Positions 1-5,506 of a stretch of 5,748 bases of DNA are shown piece after piece. The notes beneath the pieces were generated by a model. That model was not told the DNA's origin. It did no database searches and saw only the letters and a list, made by a program, of their open reading frames with translations. Position 1 is the stretch's first letter. Each line of letters opens with the position of its first letter. The DNA comes from Pyrobaculum sp. Lineage in GTDB: Archaea; Thermoproteota; Thermoprotei; Thermoproteales; Thermoproteaceae. Position numbers and translations under genes: made by a program. The stretch spans positions 1 to 5,748 of the forward strand of contig WYEI01000176.1 of the NCBI GenBank assembly GCA_009903905.1. The letters are read 5' to 3'.

Positions 1-970
1 TGGAGGCCGTGGTGGTCGGCATGGTGTAACCGCCTCCGTTTGCCAGGAGAAGCGCGGGGAGTATAATGACGTGGAAAGGTATGTTGTCTTTGCCCACGAA
101 GAAGACCACCCTGGTCTCGGGGTCTTTCCAGAATCGGGCCCACTCCTCCTCCCTCCCCAGCCGTCTGAAGTGCTCAATGACGGCAGATATGTAGCCAAGA
201 ACAGCCTCAAACCAGACGTAGATGGTCTTCCCCTCGGCGCCTGGAAACGGCGCAGGGATGCCCCACCTGTTGTCTCTAGTGATGGCGCGGGGCCGCAAGC
301 CCTCCTTAAGCATCGCCAGAGACATCTCCTTGGCGTTCTGCGGCAGGTGCGGGTTCTCCTCTACGTACCTCCTTATCCTGTCCTCCAGCCTCCTGAGGTC
401 GAGGTACCAGTGCCGCGTGGTTCTCCACTCCGGCTTGGAGCTGCAGATGGCGCACCGCGGCTCTACCAACTGCTTCGGGTCTAGAAGCCTTCCGCAGTTC
501 TCGCATTGGTCGCCCCTAGCTCTTTCATATCCACAGTAGGGGCATTTGCCGATTATGAAGCGGTCCGGGAGGTATATCTTGTCCCTGGGGCAGTACGGCA
601 CCTCCTCCTCTTTGGTGAAGATGTACCCGTTTTCATAAATCTTGAGGAAGAAGTCCTGGGCGAACTTTATGTGGGTCTCCGAGTGGGTGTGGGTGTAGAG
701 GTCAAAGGAGATATTCCACCTCCTAAACAGCTCCGCAACCACTTGGTGCATCTTACTGGCGTACTCCGCCGGGTCGACGCCCAGCTGAATCGCCTCCACC
801 TCAATCGGCGTGCCGTGCATGTCGCTTCCAGACACGAAAACTACCTCATGGCCCCTAAGTCTGAGGTATCTGGCGTAGACGTCGGCCGACAAGACGGAGC
901 CTATCAAGTTGCCCAGGTGGGGCACCGTCTGGACGTAGGGCCACGCCGAGCCGATGACGAACTTCGCCAC
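1..970 (-). CDS. metG: Methionyl-tRNA synthetase, catalytic chain (N-terminal 323 residues; 3' end outside window)
   Basis: This is the class I aminoacyl-tRNA synthetase that charges tRNA-Met with methionine in the cytoplasm, for initiation and elongation. Translation from GTG at 970 gives an uninterrupted frame to the left edge. It begins [20 protein letters not shown], with the HIGH-type motif HLGN at residues 18-21, then GSDMHGTP (48-55), a zinc-knuckle insertion (Cys143, Cys146, Cys156, Cys159, plus Cys127, Cys173 and Cys176), RDNRWGIP (232-239) and GKDNIPFH (293-300). The KMSKS loop and anticodon-binding domain would lie beyond base 1; the family is usually 550 or more residues. GTG is chosen because it lies just before the conserved N-terminal strand, has a TATA box at the leaderless distance, and has no Shine-Dalgarno sequence. 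The open plus-strand frames at 71-484 and 506-994 are shadows of this gene. The tRNA-binding C-terminal module found in some bacterial and euryarchaeal enzymes is encoded separately at 2304-2630. Confidence 0.97.
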   Translation of the reverse strand, partial: MAKFVIGSAWPYVQTVPHLGNLIGSVLSADVYARYLRLRGHEVVFVSGSDMHGTPIEVEAIQLGVDPAEYASKMHQVVAELFRRWNISFDLYTHTHSETHIKFAQDFFLKIYENGYIFTKEEEVPYCPRDKIYLPDRFIIGKCPYCGYERARGDQCENCGRLLDPKQLVEPRCAICSSKPEWRTTRHWYLDLRRLEDRIRRYVEENPHLPQNAKEMSLAMLKEGLRPRAITRDNRWGIPAPFPGAEGKTIYVWFEAVLGYISAVIEHFRRLGREEEWARFWKDPETRVVFFVGKDNIPFHVIILPALLLANGGGYTMPTTTAS

Positions 971-987
971 GCAGAGAGAAACGGCGG

Positions 988-996
988 AATTTAAAT
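988..996 (-). promoter_or_regulatory. TATA box of metG, leaderless promoter
   Basis: On the minus strand the 25-base gap between the DedA-gene stop and metG holds TTTAAA at 995-990, preceded by a purine-rich BRE-like GAAATGA. Nineteen bases separate it from the GTG at 970, so transcription would start at or next to the start codon. The box abuts the TGA stop (998-996) of the upstream gene. metG may therefore be transcribed independently as well as by readthrough from the uppS unit. Confidence 0.65.
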
Positions 997-1610
997 CATT
1001 TCCCAACCATAGATCTAAACATCGCCCTGAGCGCTTCACGCACTCCGCCGGACTCGTAGGCTACTAACACCCTAGACCATTTAATCCGCAAAACCAGAAA
1101 AGTCACGACCAGGGTAACAACGGCGAGAATTAGGGAGGAGAGCCAGGCGTCCCCCACTACCTGGTCAAGTGCGGCGTATGCCACGTCTGCAAATACCACG
1201 AGGACCGTGGCGAGCACCAGCTTGCCAGCCAGCAGGGCCGCGAAGAACCGCCTTATGCTGTAGCCTGCGGCGCCGAGTGGGATGTACAATACGTCGTCTG
1301 CAAGCGGCGACATGGCAAATATAAATACAGCTACGTCGATCCCCCACTTGGAGATTTTGTCGAAGAACTTCTTGGCGTAGGTCAGCTCCTCGCCCATTAC
1401 CGCCCTTCCTATGCCGTAGCCGTAGAGAAACACGGCGAGCTTCCCCAGCGCTGCGCCGAGCGCCGTCGCCAAAGCCGCCGAAGCCAAGCTAACTGGGTCG
1501 TTTCTAGAGGCGACGTAGCTTATTGTGGCCAGGTAACCGGGGAGGGGGAGGAAGGGTATTAGATGCGATATCAACACCGCTATGAAGACAAAAAGCGTGC
1601 CGAGGTCCAT
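996..1610 (-). CDS. DedA/VTT-domain (SNARE-associated type) integral membrane protein
   Basis: A 204-residue polytopic membrane protein. An N-terminal hydrophobic segment (about 5-20) runs into a proline-rich re-entrant stretch ([12 protein letters not shown], 19-30). Further hydrophobic segments lie at about 42-66, 91-112, 122-148 and 157-177, with a basic C-terminus inside the cell. Family signatures are ALGAALGK (50-57), GYGIGRA (64-70) and [18 protein letters not shown] (101-118), the last typical of YqaA-like VTT proteins. I see no equivalent of the N-terminal glutamate found in classical DedA proteins. The family includes bacterial undecaprenyl-phosphate flippases (UptA) and eukaryotic lipid scramblases (VMP1, TMEM41B), so lipid-carrier transport is a reasonable but unproven role. 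ATG at 1610 is preferred over the in-frame TTG at 1613 because it shares its A with the uppS stop codon (TGATG), which implies translational coupling; there is no Shine-Dalgarno sequence. Confidence 0.85.
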   Translation of the reverse strand: MDLGTLFVFIAVLISHLIPFLPLPGYLATISYVASRNDPVSLASAALATALGAALGKLAVFLYGYGIGRAVMGEELTYAKKFFDKISKWGIDVAVFIFAMSPLADDVLYIPLGAAGYSIRRFFAALLAGKLVLATVLVVFADVAYAALDQVVGDAWLSSLILAVVTLVVTFLVLRIKWSRVLVAYESGGVREALRAMFRSMVGK

Positions 1611-1612
1611 CA
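1608..1612 (-). promoter_or_regulatory. TGATG stop/start overlap coupling uppS to the DedA-type gene
   Basis: The minus strand reads TGATG from 1612 to 1608: the TGA ends uppS and the ATG starts the membrane-protein gene. With no ribosome binding site before this ATG, translation probably continues by termination-reinitiation. That would tie the amounts of the two proteins together and fixes the start of the downstream gene. Confidence 0.7.
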
Positions 1613-2332
1613 ACGGCCGAATCTGCGCTGGCGGCGCGAGTACTCCTCAACGACGTATGCCAGATCCTCCTTCTCTATCTCCGGCCAGAGCTTGTCTAGA
1701 AAGATGAGCTCCGAGTAGGCGGATTGATAAAGCAGGAAGTTGCTGAGCCTCTTCTCGCCGCCTGTTCTCAACACGACGTCTGGCTCCGGGTTGGGGAGGT
1801 CCCTTGTGTCTAGGCACTGGAAGAGGGACTCCTCAGTTATCTCGGCCATCTTCACCTCGCCCGTCAGTATCCGTTTTATGCACCGCACCACCTCGGCCCT
1901 GCCGCCGTAGCCCAGGGCGAAGGTGAGGTGGTAGTTGGAGTAGTTTCGGGTCAGCGACTCCAGTTCCTCCATGAACTTCACAATTCTGCCCGGCACAATG
2001 CTTCTATCGCCTATGAACCTTATCCTGACTTTGTTTTCGTGTATCAGCGGGTCCTCGAGCGTACGTCTAAATTCTTCTTCGAATATTCTGAAGAGGATCT
2101 CGAGCTCCAGTCTGCTCCGCTGAAGGTTCTCCGTGGAGAGGGCGAAGAAGGTGACGTTTTTTATCTCGCGGTACTCCAAGGCCCAGGTCAAGAAGCTACG
2201 CACCTTCTCCACGCCTCTTCTGTAGGCGTGGTAGAAGTCTAGGCCTGTTTTCTTCGCGTATCTCCTGTTCCCGTCGGGTATAATCGCTATGTGGGTAGGT
2301 ACTTTAACAGACGCGCTCCCCCACATGTTCAT
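1610..2332 (-). CDS. uppS: Cis-prenyl diphosphate synthase (undecaprenyl/dolichyl-type isoprenyl transferase)
   Basis: This enzyme condenses isopentenyl diphosphate in cis onto an allylic starter, giving the long polyprenyl diphosphate that becomes the lipid carrier for protein glycosylation and cell-surface glycans. It acts as a peripheral homodimer at the cytoplasmic membrane face. All family signatures are present in 240 residues, a normal length: HIAIIPDGNRR (14-24) with catalytic Asp20, FFALSTENL (62-70), LGYGGRAEVV (140-149), RTGGEKRLSNFLL (189-201) with the diphosphate-binding Arg189 and Arg195, and YSEL (206-209) with the metal-binding Glu208. The usual IMDGN is IPDGN here. The start overlaps the end of the tRNA-binding protein gene by 29 bases; ATG at 2326 is an alternative giving a 23-base overlap. 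A G-rich stretch (GGGCGGGG) precedes the first ATG but is a poor Shine-Dalgarno match. Its stop is fused to the start of the DedA-type gene, so the three genes probably form one transcript. Confidence 0.95.
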   Translation of the reverse strand: MNMWGSASVKVPTHIAIIPDGNRRYAKKTGLDFYHAYRRGVEKVRSFLTWALEYREIKNVTFFALSTENLQRSRLELEILFRIFEEEFRRTLEDPLIHENKVRIRFIGDRSIVPGRIVKFMEELESLTRNYSNYHLTFALGYGGRAEVVRCIKRILTGEVKMAEITEESLFQCLDTRDLPNPEPDVVLRTGGEKRLSNFLLYQSAYSELIFLDKLWPEIEKEDLAYVVEEYSRRQRRFGR

Positions 2333-2630
2333 CCCCGCCCTTCTCTATCGTTAAGAGAACCGGCTTGTCGCAGGTGGCCAGGAGCATGCCTTGGCTCTCA
2401 AGCCCCATCATCTTCTTGGGCTGGAGGTTAGCCACGACCACGACATATTTCCCCACCAGGTCCTCGGGCTTGTAATACTCGGCGAGACCCGCGATTATTT
2501 GCCGCTTCTCGGCGCCGAGGTCCACCACCAGCTTAATCAGCTTCTTGGAGCCCTCCACCTTTGCGGCTTCTATCACCTTAGCCACCCGGAGATCCACGCG
2601 TCTGAAGTCGTCTATGCCAATTAATGACAT
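2304..2630 (-). CDS. Methionyl-tRNA synthetase beta-type tRNA-binding protein (EMAPII/Arc1p-like OB fold)
   Basis: A 108-residue single-domain protein of the family that forms the C-terminal tRNA-binding module of many methionyl-tRNA synthetases and occurs alone as MetRS beta or Trbp111. It binds the tRNA elbow non-specifically and raises synthetase affinity for tRNA, usually as a dimer. Signatures are FRRVDLRVAKV (9-19), DLGAEKRQIIAGL (37-49), the YYKPEDLVGKYVVVVANLQP strand pair (52-71) and the GLESQGMLLA loop (76-85). There is no catalytic domain, and the catalytic metG lies about 1.3 kb downstream on the same strand, making it the likely partner. ATG at 2630 is chosen; GTG at 2633 directly before it is in frame and fits the TATA spacing seen elsewhere in the window, so one extra residue is possible. 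It heads the unit with uppS. Free-standing tRNA-binding chaperones (CsaA) look similar, but the metG neighbourhood favours MetRS beta. Confidence 0.88.
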   Translation of the reverse strand: MSLIGIDDFRRVDLRVAKVIEAAKVEGSKKLIKLVVDLGAEKRQIIAGLAEYYKPEDLVGKYVVVVANLQPKKMMGLESQGMLLATCDKPVLLTIEKGGDEHVGERVC

Positions 2631-2647
2631 CACTGCGCCGTGTGTAG

Positions 2648-2658
2648 ATATATTTAAA
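2648..2658 (-). promoter_or_regulatory. TATA box of the tRNA-binding protein-uppS-DedA unit
   Basis: The minus strand carries TTTAAATATAT at 2658-2648, just after the TAA stop (2663-2661) of the preceding gene. From the end of TTTAAA there are 19 bases to GTG 2633 and 22 to ATG 2630, the distance expected for a leaderless archaeal transcript. It is the most AT-rich spot in this part of the window and separates two minus-strand transcription units. Confidence 0.75.
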
Positions 2659-2660
2659 GG

Positions 2661-3053
2661 TTACAGCTTAAAATCCCGGTACGAGGCGCCCACGGTGTAG
2701 ATCACAACCTCCGTGAGCCTAGGCTCCTCCCTCAGGCTGTATCTATAGAGCACGGCGACTCCCTGCGCCACGTGCACCACCGCCGACTTCTCTATGAAGC
2801 CATCCTTTATCTCCTCCCTGGGGGGCAGTACGTTTGCGAAGTCCCCAGCCGAGGCGGCTAGGTAAACGTCGATGCGCTCTGCCGAGCCGTCTTTCCCGAC
2901 GCGGCTCTCCACGTAGAGAGGGGCGTCTGAATGCACGTGGCGGAGAGGCGCCTCTATCTGCCTAAGCCGGCCTACCACGTAGTTCACCGTCTGGTACACC
3001 TGCTCTTTAGAAGCCAGCGGCACCACGATCACCGCGGGCGGCACCGCAAGCAT
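2661..3053 (-). CDS. Conserved-looking protein of unknown function (130 residues)
   Basis: I do not recognise this family. The frame is open for 130 residues with the codon choice of its neighbours, and begins five bases after the stop of the surface-protein gene, so it is probably co-transcribed and translated with it. A GAGGT at 3071-3067, 13 bases before the ATG, is the only ribosome-binding candidate and is rather distant. The product looks soluble and cytoplasmic. It has no signal peptide beyond a short hydrophobic strand (PAVIVVPLAS, 6-15), no cysteine, an amphipathic helix around 16-34, and alternating hydrophobic strands near 46-52 (PLYVESR), 61-66 (IDVYLA), 90-106 (SAVVHVAQGVAVLYRYS) and 113-119. 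This suggests a small alpha/beta fold. No catalytic motif is apparent. No ATG, GTG or TTG start is visible in the frame just upstream, which supports ATG 3053. Confidence 0.72.
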   Translation of the reverse strand: MLAVPPAVIVVPLASKEQVYQTVNYVVGRLRQIEAPLRHVHSDAPLYVESRVGKDGSAERIDVYLAASAGDFANVLPPREEIKDGFIEKSAVVHVAQGVAVLYRYSLREEPRLTEVVIYTVGASYRDFKL

Positions 3054-3058
3054 GGGGT

Positions 3059-5506
3059 CTAGAGAGACCTCTTTAATATTCGTTTCGCGACATATGCGGC
3101 TACAAACCCCAGAGATGTGGGTATTAGGTAGACGGCGAGGAGGAAGGTGGGAACTCCGAAGTAGCTGCTCTCCACGGTGACTGAGACCACGTTGGATCTG
3201 TTTGGGAGGAGGAAACCGTTGCCGAGGAACTCGGCATATATCTCGTAGACGCCGGTGTCGCTGAATGTAAGCGTCACCTCGGCCGTTTTTTTCACGGCGA
3301 GGAGCTCCACGTCGGTTCTGTTTAGGGTCTTGTTGATTTTATACACCGCCACCTCCCCCTCCTCCTGCCCCACGGGGCTTGTCACCGTCACGACTAGGGG
3401 GAGGCCGCCGTCTATGAGGGCCACCCTCCTCGCCGCCAATATGGAGACCGACGCCGGGTTTCTAACTGCCGTGTAGCGCTGAGATGCGCCGCATGGGTAG
3501 TAGCTGTCGTCTCCTGGGAAATACACCGTGACGTTGTACACCCCCGTCTTGTTAAACACAACCTCCGGGCCTCCGGGGGTGCCGTTTATGAGAATGTGTA
3601 CAGGCAGAGGGGTGAGCCGCTGGACTTCGTACCTCCTGAGCACATACACCGTATCGTTAGACGCCAGGTCGCCTCTCAGCGCGAAACGTATGATGCACTG
3701 CGCCCTATCTACGTAGATATACGTCACGTTGTCTGTGCTGGCGTAGTTGGGGTCTAGGCTCTCAAACCGGGCCGCCACCTGGAAAACGCCGCCGCGGGGC
3801 GGCGACCACCAGCCGTTGTAGCTTGAGGAGTTCCCCACGTAGACCGCAGTTCCGTTGATGATTAGGTGAAGCCTGCCCGGCACGTCTCCAGGCTTCACCG
3901 CAATCCTCACGGGTAGCAACTCGCCGTACACCCCCCTGGTCGGCACGTCGAGCACCACCTTCACAACGGCGCTACTGACGAAGACGTTGAAGACGGTCTT
4001 GGCGCCCAGCAAGCCCGGGGTCTCCACTATGGAGACTGTGCCGAGGTATGTGCCCGCGGGGAGTCCCTTCGCCCTCAAGACGCCTACTCCGTTCCGCACC
4101 TGGACCGTGTAGTTGAGGAGACGCGCCCGCCCGGCTAGTTCCACAGTCGCCGTGGCGTTTATGGGCCTGCCGTAGAGACTGACGCGGATCGGCACCACGA
4201 GCTCCTCCCCGTAGACGACGGAAAAGGTCTTGTTAACCTCTACCTCAGGAGTAGACGGCGTTACGTAGACCAGCGTGGAGAACCCTGCAGGTAGGAAGTT
4301 CCTGTTGGCCGGCGTAAACACCACCGTGAGGTTGTGGGGACCCGCGCCAATTCTCAAGGTGTCGATGAGGAACGGGGCTGGTCTGCCGTCTAGATACGTC
4401 TTCACCTCCCCCTGGGGCTTGACGAGAGATGAGACGTCCGCAGAGACCAACAAAACCTTGCCGTACTCCACTACGTATGGGTTTGAGAAAGTGCCGTTGA
4501 TCTTCACGTCTAGCCGAACCGGCGCCGGCAACACGCGGAAGACGCTGACGCCGGTTACAGAGGTCACGTTTCTATCCCCCAAAACACTCGCCGTGATCTG
4601 GTATGTCCCCACGTCGAGCATAGGAAAGACCAGTGCGGAGGGGGCCCTCACCACCGCGGGGTACGTCTGGTTTACAGATATCTGCACAGTTGCGCGGTAC
4701 TCCCGCCGCCCCACAAACACCCTCACGGTGGCGTTTATCCCCTCGCCGTAGATGTACTCGGCCTTGTGGAGCACCGCAAGCGTGGGCGTTGCCCGCGCAA
4801 TAGACACGGGATACTGCACCGCGACGCCTTCCATGAGGAGGCGCAGGGTGTAGTTGCCGGCGCCCACGGCCCAGGTGTCCACCTCCGCCACCCCCTCCCT
4901 TAGAGACACTGCGAGGAGGTCGAGACTCGCCGACGCCCGCCTGGGAGGCGGCGTGAGTAGTATCCGCATGACCTCCCCGTAGACGTTGCCAGACACGGTG
5001 ATGTTGGGGATTACAACCACGCGCGTCTTTTCGTAAAACACGCCGCTGGTAGCCAACACTTGATACACGCCGGAATACTGAGGTACATACGACACGCGGA
5101 GGCTGGGCATCTTGGTGCCGTTGATGTAGAGCCTCACGTCTCCGCAATCCTGCTGGGTCACGTTTAGGCTGATCTTGGAGGTCATGTTGGCCGCCTCTAT
5201 CTCAATTCGACAGGCTTGGTCTATCCCGAGCTTGATGGTCTGGTTGTCCACCCTCAACGTCACGTTGCCCTCCCGCCGCAACGGCTTCAAGCCGAGGTAT
5301 ATGGCGTCGCCGCGCGTTATGTTGAAGTCGACGACTGCGCCCTCCACCGCCTGCACCTTAGTAGCGCCTCTTATAGTGAGGTTGGTATAGGTGAAGGCGT
5401 TCACGAAGCCGGGCTCTACAGAGATGGCGGAGATGCTTTTATAGGCGAGGATTATCAATGCCGTGAGTAGCAAGATGGTGACGTTTGACGTCTGGGGCAC
5501 GCTCAT
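3059..5506 (-). CDS. Large secreted, membrane-anchored surface glycoprotein with tandem Ig-like domains
   Basis: An 815-residue protein predicted to sit on the outer face of the cell membrane. It has an N-terminal hydrophobic signal segment (about 8-28), a long ectodomain, and a single C-terminal membrane segment (about 785-806) followed by a basic tail (KRILKRSL). The ectodomain reads as roughly eight beta-sandwich modules. Five are marked by a YGE/YGK turn followed by a hydrophobic strand (NVYGE 174-178, YIYGE 251-255, VEYGK 346-350, VVYGE 430-434, GVYGE 525-529), spaced 77-95 residues apart. LPAGTY (482-487) and FPGDDSYYP (663-671) resemble bacterial Ig-like group 3 repeats. There are 28 Asn-X-Ser/Thr sequons, including Asn8 in the signal segment and Asn641, whose sequon is followed by Pro. 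Only four cysteines are present (99, 121, 604, 672), spaced as two possible disulfides. The exact role is unknown: S-layer-associated, adhesion or cell-cell contact. ATG 5506 is used; GTG at 5500 would fit the TATA box better. The first 32 bases overlap the opposing HAD gene. Confidence 0.85.
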   Translation of the reverse strand: MSVPQTSNVTILLLTALIILAYKSISAISVEPGFVNAFTYTNLTIRGATKVQAVEGAVVDFNITRGDAIYLGLKPLRREGNVTLRVDNQTIKLGIDQACRIEIEAANMTSKISLNVTQQDCGDVRLYINGTKMPSLRVSYVPQYSGVYQVLATSGVFYEKTRVVVIPNITVSGNVYGEVMRILLTPPPRRASASLDLLAVSLREGVAEVDTWAVGAGNYTLRLLMEGVAVQYPVSIARATPTLAVLHKAEYIYGEGINATVRVFVGRREYRATVQISVNQTYPAVVRAPSALVFPMLDVGTYQITASVLGDRNVTSVTGVSVFRVLPAPVRLDVKINGTFSNPYVVEYGKVLLVSADVSSLVKPQGEVKTYLDGRPAPFLIDTLRIGAGPHNLTVVFTPANRNFLPAGFSTLVYVTPSTPEVEVNKTFSVVYGEELVVPIRVSLYGRPINATATVELAGRARLLNYTVQVRNGVGVLRAKGLPAGTYLGTVSIVETPGLLGAKTVFNVFVSSAVVKVVLDVPTRGVYGELLPVRIAVKPGDVPGRLHLIINGTAVYVGNSSSYNGWWSPPRGGVFQVAARFESLDPNYASTDNVTYIYVDRAQCIIRFALRGDLASNDTVYVLRRYEVQRLTPLPVHILINGTPGGPEVVFNKTGVYNVTVYFPGDDSYYPCGASQRYTAVRNPASVSILAARRVALIDGGLPLVVTVTSPVGQEEGEVAVYKINKTLNRTDVELLAVKKTAEVTLTFSDTGVYEIYAEFLGNGFLLPNRSNVVSVTVESSYFGVPTFLLAVYLIPTSLGFVAAYVAKRILKRSL
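5437..5443 (+). promoter_or_regulatory. Candidate TATA box of the HAD hydrolase gene, inside the opposing CDS
   Basis: TTTTATA on the plus strand, preceded by purine-rich GAGATGC as a possible BRE. Exactly 19 bases lie between it and an in-frame GTG at 5463, the same spacing as at the two other promoters in the window; the ATG at 5475 is 12 bases further on. It lies within the signal-peptide codons of the minus-strand surface-protein gene. Confidence 0.5.

Noticed and set aside
506..994. Long open frame on the plus strand opposite metG
   Set aside because: It is antisense to conserved MetRS motifs (HIGH-type motif, zinc knuckle) and its translation is valine/leucine/arginine-rich without family features. 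GC-rich coding commonly leaves open antisense frames.
1611..1613. TTG as the start of the DedA-type gene
   Set aside because: The ATG immediately after it shares its A with the uppS stop (TGATG), a better coupled start than TTG.
3787..3804. Perfect GC-rich hairpin (7-base arms CGCCGCC/GGCGGCG, 4-base loop)
   Set aside because: It lies in the middle of the surface-protein CDS, encodes Pro-Pro-Arg-Gly-Gly, and has no T-tract or gene end nearby, so a terminator or regulatory role is unsupported.
3855..3866. TGATGA resembling a C box of a C/D-box guide RNA
   Set aside because: No CTGA D box, C' or D' box follows at a suitable distance, and the bases are explained by coding sequence.
4572..5147. 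191-residue alternative frame on the minus strand inside the surface-protein gene
   Set aside because: The translation is low-complexity and arginine/glycine/histidine-rich with no family features, while the 815-residue frame has a signal, repeats, sequons and an anchor across the same bases.
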